From Phytohabitans sp036906915 (GTDB taxonomy: Bacteria; Actinomycetota; Actinomycetes; Mycobacteriales; Micromonosporaceae), in NCBI RefSeq assembly GCF_036906915.1, contig NZ_JBAKHX010000047.1, positions 1-60,056 of the forward strand: a stretch of 60,056 bases of DNA, read 5' to 3'. Shown piece after piece: positions 24,310 to 33,165 of the stretch. Every line of letters begins with the position of its first letter. Positions within the stretch are counted from its first letter, which is position 1. Under the pieces are notes generated by a model. The model was not told the DNA's origin. It did no database searches and worked only from the letters and a program-made list of their open reading frames with translations. The position numbers and the translations under genes were made by a program.

Positions 24310-25368
24310 TCACGCCGATCTGGGCCGGGCATCCGGGTCATCGTTCAGATCGGCTTCCCCCTGGCCGCGGCGCTGGACCGGATGCGGGCCGCCGCCCCCT
24401 GTGAGCAGGTGCCGGTCTGCGGGACACAGCCAGGAGTTGTCCGGAGCGTCGAGCCAGCGCTCGGCTTCGCTGAGCTGGTCGATGGCTTGGTTGAGAGCGT
24501 GGAGTCCGGGGTGGCGGAGTTCGGAGCGGTGCGTCATCGTCCACGGATAAAGGGGGACGGGATCGACCAGCGGCCGGATGGTGACGCCCGGAACTGGCGG
24601 GGTCTGCATCATGGTCAGGATCGGCCAGCCGGTGGTGCGTAGATGGTGGGCCGTCTCGTGCGGGCCGGCGGCGGCCACCGCGGCGGCGCCTGGGTGGTGG
24701 TCGGGGGCGGCGTGCCCGCCGAACTCGCGGACGAGGTGGCTGCCAAGGTCGACCCATTCCGGCGCCTCCGGGTTGCCGGCGCTGGTGTCGATTGTCAGCC
24801 CTTGGATCGCGGTGGTCGCCACGGCGGCGTGCCGGGCGAGCGGATGTTCAGCGAGCAGCAACAGCCCGAGCGGTTCCAGGCGCACTAGGCGGCGGGTGAG
24901 ATCGTCGGGCATTGCGGTGGGTCCACCGTTGATCCGGCCGAACGCGACATCGAGGCGGTGACCGACCAACTCCCGCAGAGCCGCACCGAAACCACCGTGG
25001 TAACGCCCTTCCAACGCGGTGTTCGGGTCCAGCGAGCGGGCCAGGGAGAGGATCAGCATCGGCGTGGACTGGTCACGGACCACGTCGACGAGTAGCGGCC
25101 GGTTGACTGCCCGGACCAGTTCGGGCAGCCGGTCGTGTAGGGCGATGAACTCTATGGCCTGCGGGAGGAGCCGGTTGCCTTCCGGAGTCAGGGTCACCCG
25201 GCGGGTGGACCGCTCGAACAGTCGTACCCCGAGTTGCTGCTCCAGCCGGGCGATGTCGCGGCTGAGTGCCTGCTGAGCGACGAACATCCGCGACGCCGCC
25301 CGGCCGAAGTGAAGCTCCTCAGCCACGGCGACGAAGTGCCGTAGCAGCCGAGCGCTGAGATCCTGCAT
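24310..25368 (-). CDS. LysR-family transcriptional regulator
   Basis: The 352-residue protein has a LysR winged helix at about 1-62 (LLRHFVAVAEELHFGRAASR, MFVAQQALSRDIARLEQQLG, LFERSTRRVTLTPEGNRLL) and a periplasmic-binding-protein-like ligand domain (LDVAFGRINGGPTAMPDDL, LEPLGLLLLAEHPLA). The ATG at 25368 fits the family start; the open frame goes on upstream to 25668 inside the divergent MFS gene. It is about 50 residues longer than usual at the C-terminus. It probably controls the MFS exporter through the box at 25387-25410. Confidence 0.9.
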   Translation of the reverse strand: MQDLSARLLRHFVAVAEELHFGRAASRMFVAQQALSRDIARLEQQLGVRLFERSTRRVTLTPEGNRLLPQAIEFIALHDRLPELVRAVNRPLLVDVVRDQSTPMLILSLARSLDPNTALEGRYHGGFGAALRELVGHRLDVAFGRINGGPTAMPDDLTRRLVRLEPLGLLLLAEHPLARHAAVATTAIQGLTIDTSAGNPEAPEWVDLGSHLVREFGGHAAPDHHPGAAAVAAAGPHETAHHLRTTGWPILTMMQTPPVPGVTIRPLVDPVPLYPWTMTHRSELRHPGLHALNQAIDQLSEAERWLDAPDNSWLCPADRHLLTGGGGPHPVQRRGQGEADLNDDPDARPRSA

Positions 25369-25386
25369 GGCGGCGTCGCCCCCGTG

Positions 25387-25410
25387 ATTGACAACGTGCG
25401 GGTAGTCAAT
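25387..25410. promoter_or_regulatory. LysR-type binding box
   Basis: ATTGAC (25387-25392) and GTCAAT (25405-25410) form a perfect inverted repeat with 12 bp between, placed in the 94-bp divergent spacer 18 bp from the LysR start. LysR boxes typically contain a T-N11-A core in such dyads. Confidence 0.55.
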
Positions 25411-25462
25411 GGTACTGAACAGGTGTTGGACGCCAGCGTCATCGCCAGCCGATGCTCGGCGC

Positions 25463-26701
25463 ATGCGATCGGTACAACTGGTTCTGGCGGCGGCGACCGC
25501 GGTTGGCAGCGTCGGCCTGGCGGCAGGTGGCACCGCGGGCGCGTTGATCGCGGCTGAGATGACCGGCGGCACAACGTCGGCGGGCGTCCCGCTCGGTGCG
25601 GTCGTCGTCGGCTCGGCTGCCGGTGCCGTGCTGATATCCCGGGTCACTCGCCTCGCGGGTCGAATCACCGGGCTGATGCTCGGCTACTTGGTCGGTGCTG
25701 TCGGTGCCGCGCTGGTCGTCGGGGCCATGGCAGCATCGAATTTCGTGCTGGTGGTGGTGGGCAACGTCGTGATGGGAGTGGCGAACGCAGCTGTGTACCT
25801 GGCCCGGTACGCCGCGGCCGACGCGGTGTCCGCGTCGGCCCGGGGCCGCGCGCTTGGCGTCGTTCTCACCGGCGCCGCAGTGGGGGCGGTCGCCGGCCCC
25901 AACCTACTGGGACCCAGCGGCGACCTCGCCGCCCGGCTGGGGTTCTCACGGCTTGGCGGGTTGTACCTGGTGGCCGTCGTGGCGTTCCCCACCGCAGGGG
26001 CGATCCTGGCGCTACTGGGCCGTCGGACGCGTGGGTCAGTCACCGGCGGCGTCCAGGCCGGGACGGGAGCGACGGCGCGCGCCCACCCCAGCGTCGGCGC
26101 CGGCACCGCCGTATTCGTGCTGGCCGTGACCAATCTGGTGATGGTGGCGGTCATGGCGGTCGCGCCGCTGCACATGGTGGCGCACAGCCACCATCTCGAC
26201 ATCGTCGGCGTCGTGGTCAGCATCCACGTTCTGTGCATGCTCGCACCGGCACCGCTGGCGGGCTGGCTCGCCGACCGTGCGGGCACGCATGTGGTGGCCG
26301 GACTCGGCGCCGTCCTCATCCTGGTTGCCGGTGTCACTGGGGCATTCGCCGACCCGAACAGCGCCCTATCCATGACCGTCGTACTGGCCATGTTCGGGCT
26401 CGGTTGGTGCGCCGGAGTCGTGGCCGGCAGCGTGATGGTCGCCGACTCGCTGTCCGACGCGCAACGGGCGCGCGCTGAAGGCATCGGCGAGGTAGCAATG
26501 GGCACAGCAGCTGGGGTCGGTGCCCCGTTGGCTGGACTGGTCGTCGCCTTCGGTGGGTTCTCGACGCTCGTCGCCACGGCATCAGTCGTGAGCCTGACGA
26601 TGCTGTATCTCGGCTGGTGGACGGTCAGGTCCCGCGTAGATTCCTCGGCAAACGCCGCCGCGACCCGTGCCGACCCCCGCCGTGCACAAACCGGGCTCTG
26701 A
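25463..26701 (+). CDS. MFS transporter
   Basis: The 412-residue protein has 12 predicted hydrophobic segments. The TM4-5 region (ARGRALGVVLTGAAVGAVAGPNLLG) matches the exporter-type motif C (G..aGPxxGG-like), and HVLCMLAPAPLAGWLADRAG carries the D-R-x-G loop before TM8. This suggests a drug:H+ antiporter. It starts at ATG 25463, divergent from the LysR gene that likely regulates it. No further gene is coupled to it. Confidence 0.88.
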   Translation: MRSVQLVLAAATAVGSVGLAAGGTAGALIAAEMTGGTTSAGVPLGAVVVGSAAGAVLISRVTRLAGRITGLMLGYLVGAVGAALVVGAMAASNFVLVVVGNVVMGVANAAVYLARYAAADAVSASARGRALGVVLTGAAVGAVAGPNLLGPSGDLAARLGFSRLGGLYLVAVVAFPTAGAILALLGRRTRGSVTGGVQAGTGATARAHPSVGAGTAVFVLAVTNLVMVAVMAVAPLHMVAHSHHLDIVGVVVSIHVLCMLAPAPLAGWLADRAGTHVVAGLGAVLILVAGVTGAFADPNSALSMTVVLAMFGLGWCAGVVAGSVMVADSLSDAQRARAEGIGEVAMGTAAGVGAPLAGLVVAFGGFSTLVATASVVSLTMLYLGWWTVRSRVDSSANAAATRADPRRAQTGL

Positions 26702-26826
26702 GAAGGCTGCGTCCGCTGCCCGGTCGTCAAGACGGACGGACAGCGGCCGGGGCAGTGCGCCTCTTCGGTGCACCGGGCGTGTCCGGCTGCTTCCGAGACC
26801 ATGGGCTCTGCGGGATAAGGTGAGAC

Positions 26827-26943
26827 GTGTTCGTTCGCAACGTCGGGGATCGCACGGTCGCGGAGTTGCTGCCGCGCGAGCATCAGCCGAAGCTGGGCGC
26901 GATCACCCTTGACGCGTTGCTCGACCGGATGCTCGACACGTGA
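26827..26943 (+). CDS. Short ORF coupled to a dead permease
   Basis: A 38-codon frame starts at GTG 26827 with AAGGTGAGAC upstream, reads VRNVGDRTVAELLPREHQPK near its start, and ends TGA overlapping the GTG of the next frame (GTGA at 26940-26943). It may be a genuine small gene or the surviving start or end of a larger one. I recognise no family. Confidence 0.35.
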   Translation: MFVRNVGDRTVAELLPREHQPKLGAITLDALLDRMLDT

Positions 26944-27138
26944 GCGCCATCGCCTGGGCCGCCCTCGCGGTCTTCGCCGTCGCCTATGTCCTGATCGCCA
27001 CCGAAAAGATCCACCGGGTCGCCGCCGCCCTTGGCGGCGCCACGGCGGTTGGCGCGTCGGCGAACGTGGTCGTGTTGGGCATCGCCGAGCGCGGGCAAGC
27101 CGATCAGTGTGTGGTTGCGCTACTTCGCCCTGGCCTAG
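26940..27138 (+). pseudogene. Collapsed ArsB/NhaD-type (SLC13-like) permease gene
   Basis: The N-terminal membrane segment AIAWAALAVFAVAYVLIATE and KIHRVAAALGGAT are joined directly to VGASANVVVLGIAER, which in intact permeases lies hundreds of residues later. A frame change then gives AGKPISVWLRYFALA and stop at 27136-27138. Both ends of the gene are thus kept, with the whole transport core deleted. Confidence 0.7.
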
Positions 27139-27154
27139 CTCCCGGGAGGAGCTG

Positions 27155-28006
27155 ATGAGCGACGCTGTTGAGGTGTCGGGCCTGCAGGTCCGCTACCCGG
27201 GTCGGGCTGTCGACGCGGTTGCCGGTATCGACTTCACGGTCTCGGCGGGTGAGGTGTTCGGGTTTCTGGGGCCGAACGGGGCCGGGAAGTCCACGACGCA
27301 GCGGGTGTTGACCGGGCAGCTGCGGCGTTTCGACGGTGCCGCGGTGGTACTGGGGCGGCCGGTCGGTGACTGGGGTGCCGGGTTGTATGAGCGGATCGGG
27401 GTGGGATTCGAGCTGCCGGCCTACTATCCGAAGTTGAGTTGTCGGGAGAACCTGGCGGCGTTCGCTGGCCTGTACCGCCGGTCGGTCATCCCGGTGGACG
27501 AGGCCTTGGCAGCGGTGGGTTTGCTTGACGCGGCGGACGTGCGGGCTGCCTCGTTGTCCAAGGGTATGCAGATGCGGCTGAATCTGGCGCGGGCGATCCT
27601 GCATCGTCCGGATCTGTTGTTTCTGGACGAACCGACTTCTGGGTTGGATCCGGCACACGCGGCGGAGGTCCGCAGGATCGTCCGCGCGCAGGCGGAGGCT
27701 GGGCGGACGGTGTTCCTGACCACGCACGACATGGTCACCGCGGACGAGTTGTGTGACCGGGTGGCGTTCATGCATCAGGGTCGGCTGGTGGCGGTGGACA
27801 CCCCGTACGCGTTGCGGCTGGAACACGGGTCGCGGACCGTGCTGGCGGAGTACACGGTGGACGGTGCGGTGCGTCGGGCGGAGTTCGCCGGCACCGACGA
27901 CCCCGGCCTGCTGGCGTTGCTGGCGACCGGGAGCGTGCGGACCGTCCACAGCCGAGAGGCGACGCTGGCTGAGGTGTTCGTTGCCGTTACCGGTGGCACC
28001 TTGTGA
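27155..28006 (+). CDS. ABC exporter ATP-binding protein
   Basis: The 283-residue protein has Walker A GPNGAGKST (about 44-52), signature LSKGMQMRL (about 136), Walker B LLFLDEPTSGLDP (about 153) and H-loop TTHDM (about 190). The C-terminal 60 residues form the small beta domain common to exporter ATPases. GGGAGGAG precedes the ATG, 16 nt after the dead permease stop. The permease gene follows with a GTGA overlap. Confidence 0.92.
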   Translation: MSDAVEVSGLQVRYPGRAVDAVAGIDFTVSAGEVFGFLGPNGAGKSTTQRVLTGQLRRFDGAAVVLGRPVGDWGAGLYERIGVGFELPAYYPKLSCRENLAAFAGLYRRSVIPVDEALAAVGLLDAADVRAASLSKGMQMRLNLARAILHRPDLLFLDEPTSGLDPAHAAEVRRIVRAQAEAGRTVFLTTHDMVTADELCDRVAFMHQGRLVAVDTPYALRLEHGSRTVLAEYTVDGAVRRAEFAGTDDPGLLALLATGSVRTVHSREATLAEVFVAVTGGTL

Positions 28007-29388
28007 GCGCGGCGGTCGCTTTGCTGGCCACGCAGTGGCGGGTGCAGTGGCGGCTGGGCATCCCGGCGGTGATCGCCGGGTTGGCCGTGCCGTGGACCGT
28101 GCTGGCCGCCACGGTGCCGGCCGTCGCACCGTATCTGCTGTTCGTGGAGGTGGCCGCCGGCGGTGTGTTCATCGCTGGTGTGCTGGTGGTGATGGACCGG
28201 CCAACGGGTGTGGCCGCGGCGTTGGCGGTCAGCCCGGCGCGTCCGGCCGTGGTCGGAGCCGCCCGCCTTGCTCCACTGTGGTTGGTGACGGTGGTGGCGG
28301 CGGTTCCGGTGCTGCTGGCCGCTCGTGTCCAGTACCCCCTGGCAGGGCTCGGCGCGGTGGCACTGACCGCGCTTCTGCTGCTCGCGCTGGGGGTGGGCGT
28401 GGCCGCGCGCCGGCGTACCGTGATGGGGTTCATGACCGTGGTGCCGTGGCCGTTGGCGCCGTTGATGGCCGTGCCGCTCGTTGTCGCGGCCGGGCTGGTG
28501 TCCCACCCGGCCTGGTATGTGGTGCCGACCACCGGCGCTCTCGCCCTCTTGCGCGGCGAGGCACAGCACCCGGTGTGGCTGCTGCTGGGCTACCTGACGC
28601 TGTGGGCGGGCGCCGCGGTGGCTTGGGCGGCCCGGGCAGGCAGCGGGACCGACCCGGCCGCCGTGCGGCCCGGGGCGCGGCCAACGGCGGTGGTGTCGTC
28701 GTTTCCGCGTGCCGATCTGCGCAACATCGCGCGGGACGCGGTGGTGTGGCCGATCGCCGCCAGTCCGCTGCTGTTGGGCTTGGTGCTGCGGCTCGGCGTG
28801 CCGCCGCTGACGGGTTGGGCCGAGCGGACCCACGGCGTCGACGCCACGGCCTATCTGCCGGTGCTCGCGCTGCTGGCGATCGTGTTGCATGTGCCGGTGA
28901 TCGCGGGCATGGTGGGTGCCCTGGTGGTGCTCGACGACCACGACGACCGCGCACTGGCCGCGATTCGGGTGTCGCCGCTGGGCGTCGGCCGCTATCTGGC
29001 CTACCGTCTGGTGCAGGTCACCGTCGTCGCGGCGGCCGGGTTGGCAGTGGCCGCGCCGCTGTCTGGGCAGGTGCCGGCTGCCGCGTGGTTCGCCTGCGTG
29101 CTGGCGGTGCCGCTGGCGCCGACCTTCACGCTCGCCGTCCTCGCGGTCGCGAGGAGTCGGGCGCAGGGGATCGCGGCCGTCAAGGCGCTCGGCGTGGTCT
29201 ATTACGCGCCGCTGGCGGTGTGGTGGCTGCCCGGCGTCGCCGGTTGGCCGTTCGCGTTCCTGCCCGGGTTCTGGATCGTGCGCGCCTGGGACGGCCCGCC
29301 CCTCGGCGTGCTATTCGGCGGTGTCGTCTGCGCCGCCGGGTGGCTGCTTTTGCTGCACCGCGCCGCGCTGCGCCGCCTGTCAGGATAG
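28003..29388 (+). CDS. ABC-2 type membrane protein
   Basis: The 461-residue protein has about 12 hydrophobic segments in two halves. A hydrophilic stretch around residues 210-240 (ARAGSGTDPAAVRPGARPTA) divides them, so it is probably a fused two-domain permease. It is translationally coupled to the ATPase (GTGA) and forms the transporter with it. Residues RNIARDAVVWPIAASPL begin the second half. Substrate unknown. It converges on the minus-strand permease at 29439. Confidence 0.85.
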   Translation: MSAAVALLATQWRVQWRLGIPAVIAGLAVPWTVLAATVPAVAPYLLFVEVAAGGVFIAGVLVVMDRPTGVAAALAVSPARPAVVGAARLAPLWLVTVVAAVPVLLAARVQYPLAGLGAVALTALLLLALGVGVAARRRTVMGFMTVVPWPLAPLMAVPLVVAAGLVSHPAWYVVPTTGALALLRGEAQHPVWLLLGYLTLWAGAAVAWAARAGSGTDPAAVRPGARPTAVVSSFPRADLRNIARDAVVWPIAASPLLLGLVLRLGVPPLTGWAERTHGVDATAYLPVLALLAIVLHVPVIAGMVGALVVLDDHDDRALAAIRVSPLGVGRYLAYRLVQVTVVAAAGLAVAAPLSGQVPAAAWFACVLAVPLAPTFTLAVLAVARSRAQGIAAVKALGVVYYAPLAVWWLPGVAGWPFAFLPGFWIVRAWDGPPLGVLFGGVVCAAGWLLLLHRAALRRLSG

Positions 29389-29438
29389 GTGACGCAGCGC
29401 GGTCTGCGGGAGGCGGCCCAACGCGGTCCGCGCCGAGT

Positions 29439-30269
29439 TCAGCGGCCGAGGTCGCGGTGGTTGAGCCGCCAGGCGCCGGCTGCGATGAGCGCGATGGTGG
29501 CGGCGGCCAGAATCACTGCGTCGGCGATCTGGAGACCGTGCCGGAGGGGCTCGCCGCCGATGTAGTAGTGGAACGGGGTGAGGTAGCGCAGAGCGTCGGC
29601 GCCGATCTGCGGGGCGAATCCGTGCAGGGCGTAGGTGAGGACGCCGAGGCCGGCGGTGAGGCCGAACGCGGTGGCGCGGCTGGTGCCGGTGGCGGCGCCG
29701 ATGGCGGTGGCCAGGGCGCCGAACAGTAACCCGAGCAGCGCCAGGTTGATGGCTTGCGCGGCGAAGTTCCCGACCGTGATGGTGTCGAGTTTCGCGCTGC
29801 CGCGTACGGTCAGGACCGCACCGAGCGTCGCGGCGGCGATCAGAACCGCGCCGGTGGCGGTGGCGGCGTAGCGGTGCAGCAGCAGCCGGGTGCGGCTGAT
29901 GGGGTGGGCCAGCAAGAGATCCAGGTAGCCGCTGTCCTCGTCGGCGGAGATCATGCGGGCGCCGGTGGCCGCGCCGTAGAAGGTGACCAGCAGCGGTACA
30001 AGGAGCCCGAAGACGGCGCCTTGCAGGTAGCCGGCGGCGCTGGCGCTGTCCTCGAAGCCGAACCCGCGCATGGCCTCGGGCACGTTGGCCATGGCGTCGG
30101 CGGAGATCTGTGGGTAGAAGCTGGCGTACATCATCGCGAGCAGCCCGGTGGCCAGAGCCCAGACAGCGAAGATGCGCCGGTTGTCGTACAGGGTCTTGGC
30201 GAACATCGTGCCGCCGAAGGCGCGGGCGAGCGCCGAGCCGCCGGGAATGGTCGTCGTGGTCGTGGTCAT
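29439..30269 (-). CDS. ABC-2 type permease of a GbsR-controlled exporter
   Basis: The 276-residue protein has six hydrophobic segments and the family-typical sequence ISADEDSGYLDLLLAHPISR between TM2 and TM3. The ATG at 30269 is followed by a poly-Thr start (MTTTTTTIPGG); the frame upstream belongs to the overlapping ATPase region in another frame. It lies 26 nt after the ATPase stop and is co-transcribed with it. It resembles each half of the larger permease at 40719-42374, so the two GbsR cassettes are related. Confidence 0.9.
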   Translation of the reverse strand: MTTTTTTIPGGSALARAFGGTMFAKTLYDNRRIFAVWALATGLLAMMYASFYPQISADAMANVPEAMRGFGFEDSASAAGYLQGAVFGLLVPLLVTFYGAATGARMISADEDSGYLDLLLAHPISRTRLLLHRYAATATGAVLIAAATLGAVLTVRGSAKLDTITVGNFAAQAINLALLGLLFGALATAIGAATGTSRATAFGLTAGLGVLTYALHGFAPQIGADALRYLTPFHYYIGGEPLRHGLQIADAVILAAATIALIAAGAWRLNHRDLGR

Positions 30270-30295
30270 GGTCCTGCCGTTCGTGGTTGAGGTGG

Positions 30296-31183
30296 TTAGG
30301 CGGCGGCGTAGAAGGTGTGGAACAGCTTTTCGAGGTCTTGGCTGTCGGCGTGCAGACCGGTGATGGTGTGCCGGGCGGCGGCTTTGACCAGCGCGTCGGG
30401 GCTGCCGTCGACCCGGCAGGCGAGCGTGGTGCCGTCGATGCTCACCTCGGTCACGCCGGGCAGTGCCGCGAACTCGGCGGCGCGTACCGGCTCGGCGAAG
30501 GTGATCCGGACGTTCAGGTACGAGTGGGCGCGTAGGTCGGCGACGGTGTCCAGGGCGACGAGGCGGCCCTCGCGGATGATCGCGACGCGGTCGGCGACGG
30601 CCTCGACCTCGCTCATGATGTGGCTGGACATGAACACGGTCTGCCCGGCGGCTTTGGCCTCGGTGACCATGTCCAGGAAGGTTTGCTGGACCAGCGGGTC
30701 GAGTCCGGAGGTGGGCTCGTCGAGGATGAGCAGCTCGGGTTGGTGCATGAACGCCTGGACCAGGCCGACCTTCTGTCGGTTCCCTTTGGACAGGCTCTTG
30801 ACTCGGGCGTTCAAGTCCAGGTCCAGCCGATCGGCCAGGCCGATGACGCGGGCGGCGGGGACGCCGCCGCGCAGGCTGGCGAGGAAGGCCAGGCATTCGC
30901 CGGCTTTCTGCCGGCCCTCGACGACGAAGTCGCCGGCCAGGTAGCCGATCCGGCGGTGCAGGTCGACGGCGTCGGTGCGCGGGTGCATACCGAGGACGCG
31001 GGCGGTGCCCGAGGTGGGGCGGATCAGATCGAGCAGCAGCCGGATGGTGGTGGACTTTCCCGCTCCGTTGGGGCCGAGGTAGCCGAACACCTCTCCGGGC
31101 TCCACGCTCAGGGTCAGGCCGGTCAGGCCGCGGCGGGTGCCGTACACCTTGGTGAGCTCGGTCAGTTCGATTGCCATCGTCAT
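30296..31183 (-). CDS. ABC exporter ATP-binding protein of a GbsR-controlled exporter
   Basis: The 295-residue protein has Walker A GPNGAGKSTT (about 40-49), signature LSKGNRQKVGL (about 138), Walker B LLILDEPTSGLDP (about 155) and SSHIMSE (about 191). Its C-terminal domain ends GLHADSQDLEKLFHTFY. The nearest relative in the window is the ATPase at 39805. It is divergent from the GbsR-like regulator, with a dyad operator in the spacer. Confidence 0.93.
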   Translation of the reverse strand: MTMAIELTELTKVYGTRRGLTGLTLSVEPGEVFGYLGPNGAGKSTTIRLLLDLIRPTSGTARVLGMHPRTDAVDLHRRIGYLAGDFVVEGRQKAGECLAFLASLRGGVPAARVIGLADRLDLDLNARVKSLSKGNRQKVGLVQAFMHQPELLILDEPTSGLDPLVQQTFLDMVTEAKAAGQTVFMSSHIMSEVEAVADRVAIIREGRLVALDTVADLRAHSYLNVRITFAEPVRAAEFAALPGVTEVSIDGTTLACRVDGSPDALVKAAARHTITGLHADSQDLEKLFHTFYAAA

Positions 31184-31196
31184 GCCATCGACGGTA

Positions 31197-31219
31197 TCAG
31201 AACTTTCAAAGATTTCTGA
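31197..31219. promoter_or_regulatory. Dyad operator between ABC and GbsR genes
   Basis: TCAGAA (31197-31202) and TTCTGA (31214-31219) flank CTTTCAAAG, itself a palindrome at 31203-31211. The spacer is AT-rich and serves both divergent genes. It is a strong candidate binding site for the GbsR-like regulator. Confidence 0.6.
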
Positions 31220-31270
31220 AGACTCGAAGGTGTTAGGATTTCGTCAGGATTACTGCGGAGAGGGAGAGCG

Positions 31271-31726
31271 TTGGCAGACACCACCGAAGCCGCCGAGCGG
31301 ATGGCGTTGACCCTGGCTCAGGGCGGCCTGCAGAAGGCAACCGCGCGGGTGATGGCGGCGTTCATGTTCGCCGACACCGACAGCGTCACCGCCACCGAGC
31401 TCGCCGAGCAGCTGCACATCAGCTCCGGGTCGGTGTCCGGCGCGATCAAAATGCTGTCCACGGTCGGATTGATCGAACGTGTCCCGGCGCCGGCCAGCCG
31501 CCGCGAGCACTACCGAATGCGCGACGGGGCCTGGGCCACCCTCATGTCATCGCAGAACGGCATGGTCCAAGCCATGTTCGAGGCCGCAGACCAGGGCATC
31601 AAAGCCGCCGGCGCGGACAGTCCCGCCGCCCGCCGCCTTGGCGAGATGCGCGACTTCTACGGCTTCATGTTCCGCGAGCTGCCCGCCCTGATCGACCGTT
31701 GGCGCGCCGGACGCGACGCGACGTAG
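31271..31726 (+). CDS. GbsR/MarR-type winged-helix regulator
   Basis: The 151-residue protein has a winged helix (TATELAEQLHISSGSVSGAI then KMLSTVGLIERVPAPASRRE) framed by helices for dimerisation; the end FYGFMFRELPALIDRWR is typical of the GbsR-like group. It starts at TTG with GAGAGGGAGAG upstream. It probably represses the divergent ABC exporter. A second regulator of the same type lies at 39207, again next to an ABC exporter. Confidence 0.88.
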   Translation: MADTTEAAERMALTLAQGGLQKATARVMAAFMFADTDSVTATELAEQLHISSGSVSGAIKMLSTVGLIERVPAPASRREHYRMRDGAWATLMSSQNGMVQAMFEAADQGIKAAGADSPAARRLGEMRDFYGFMFRELPALIDRWRAGRDAT

Positions 31727-31809
31727 GAGTACTGAGCTCCAGCACCCGCCCAGCGGGCATGGCGTACCGTGTGCTGCTGCGTGATCGTTTCGGCAGGAGG
31801 GAGAACCGC

Positions 31810-33165
31810 ATGCCGCGGCTGCGCCTGGGCGGTCGGCGGTCGGCGGAGCGGTTCCAGCATCCGACCCGGACGCTCGCGGGTGGGTTCGGCGCCGCGGTGC
31901 TGGTCGGCACCGGGCTGCTGTCGTTGCCGGTGGCGACCGAGTCGGGGCAGCGGGCCGACGTGGTGGACGCGCTGTTCACGGCGACGTCGGCGGTGTGCGT
32001 GACCGGCCTGGTGACGGTGGACACCAGCGGGCACTGGTCGATGTTCGGTGAGCTGGTCATCCTGGCGTTGATCCAGGCCGGCGGGCTGGGCATCATGACT
32101 CTCGCGACGCTGTTCACGGTGTTGTGGTCGCGGCGGCTGGCGCTGCGCAGCCGGCTGCTGGCCCAGGCGGAGACGAAAGTGCTGGGGCTGCACGGCATCC
32201 GGCGGGTCGTGCGCAACATTGTGCTGTTCAGCCTGGCGGTCGAGGGCGTGGTGGCGCTCATTCTCACCGTCTGGTTCGCCCGGACCGACGACTTCGGGCA
32301 GGCGGTGTACCACGGTGCGTTCCACGCCGTGTCGGCGTTCAACAACGCCGGCTTCTCGCTCAACGCCGACAGCCTCATCGGGTACGTGGACGACCCAGTG
32401 GTGAACCTGACCATCGCGGCGGCGGTGATCGTCGGAGGGCTCGGCTTCCCCGTGGTGTTCGAACTGGCCCGCTCGTGGCGCCGTCCCCGCACGTGGTCGG
32501 TGCTGACCCGGATCACGGTGACGCTGACCGCCGTTCTGCTCCTGGCCGGCACGCTGGTGTTCACGGTCAGCGAGCGGTCCAACCCGGCCACCTTCGGTCC
32601 CCTGTCGGGATCGGAGAAACTGCTGGCCGGTTTCTTCCACTCGACGATGACCCGCACGGCCGGGTTCAACAGCGTCGACATCGCGGCGATGCGGCCGGAG
32701 AGCCTGTTCGCCACCGACCTGCTGATGTTCATCGGCGGGGGCAGCGCCGGCACAGCCGGCGGCATCAAGGTGACCACGTTCGGCCTGCTCGCGTACGTGA
32801 TCTGGTCGGAGATGCGCGGCGAAAGCAGCGTGATCGTTGGCCGGCGCCGGATTCCGGCCGGCAACCAGCGGCAGGCCCTGGCGATCGCGCTCTTAGGCAT
32901 CGGGGCGGTCGCGGTGTGCACCTTCACGCTGCTCGCACTTACACACCACAGCTTGGATCTGGTGCTGTTCGAGGTGGTCTCGGCCTTCGGTACTGTCGGG
33001 TTGTCCGCGGGCATCACCGGCGACCTGCCACCGGTGGGCGTGTTGCTGCTGGTGGGGTTGATGTTCGTCGGCCGAGTGGGGCCGCTGACGGCGGCGAGCG
33101 CGTTGGCGCTGCGGGAGCGGACCCGGCGGTTCGAACGGCCCGAGGAGAGGACGATCGTTGGCTAG
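31810..33165 (+). CDS. TrkH/KtrB-type potassium channel subunit
   Basis: The 451-residue protein has the four pore-loop repeats of the Trk/Ktr family: ATSAVCVTGLVTVDT (repeat 1), HAVSAFNNAGFSL (repeat 2), TMTRTAGFNSVDI (repeat 3) and VVSAFGTVGLSAG (repeat 4), each with the selectivity-filter glycine. MFIGGGSAGTAGGIKVTTF is the intramembrane loop of KtrB. It mediates K+ (and possibly Na+-coupled) uptake. ATG 31810 is preceded by GGAGGGAG, which overrules the upstream in-frame ATGs. It overlaps trkA by 8 nt. Confidence 0.95.
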   Translation: MPRLRLGGRRSAERFQHPTRTLAGGFGAAVLVGTGLLSLPVATESGQRADVVDALFTATSAVCVTGLVTVDTSGHWSMFGELVILALIQAGGLGIMTLATLFTVLWSRRLALRSRLLAQAETKVLGLHGIRRVVRNIVLFSLAVEGVVALILTVWFARTDDFGQAVYHGAFHAVSAFNNAGFSLNADSLIGYVDDPVVNLTIAAAVIVGGLGFPVVFELARSWRRPRTWSVLTRITVTLTAVLLLAGTLVFTVSERSNPATFGPLSGSEKLLAGFFHSTMTRTAGFNSVDIAAMRPESLFATDLLMFIGGGSAGTAGGIKVTTFGLLAYVIWSEMRGESSVIVGRRRIPAGNQRQALAIALLGIGAVAVCTFTLLALTHHSLDLVLFEVVSAFGTVGLSAGITGDLPPVGVLLLVGLMFVGRVGPLTAASALALRERTRRFERPEERTIVG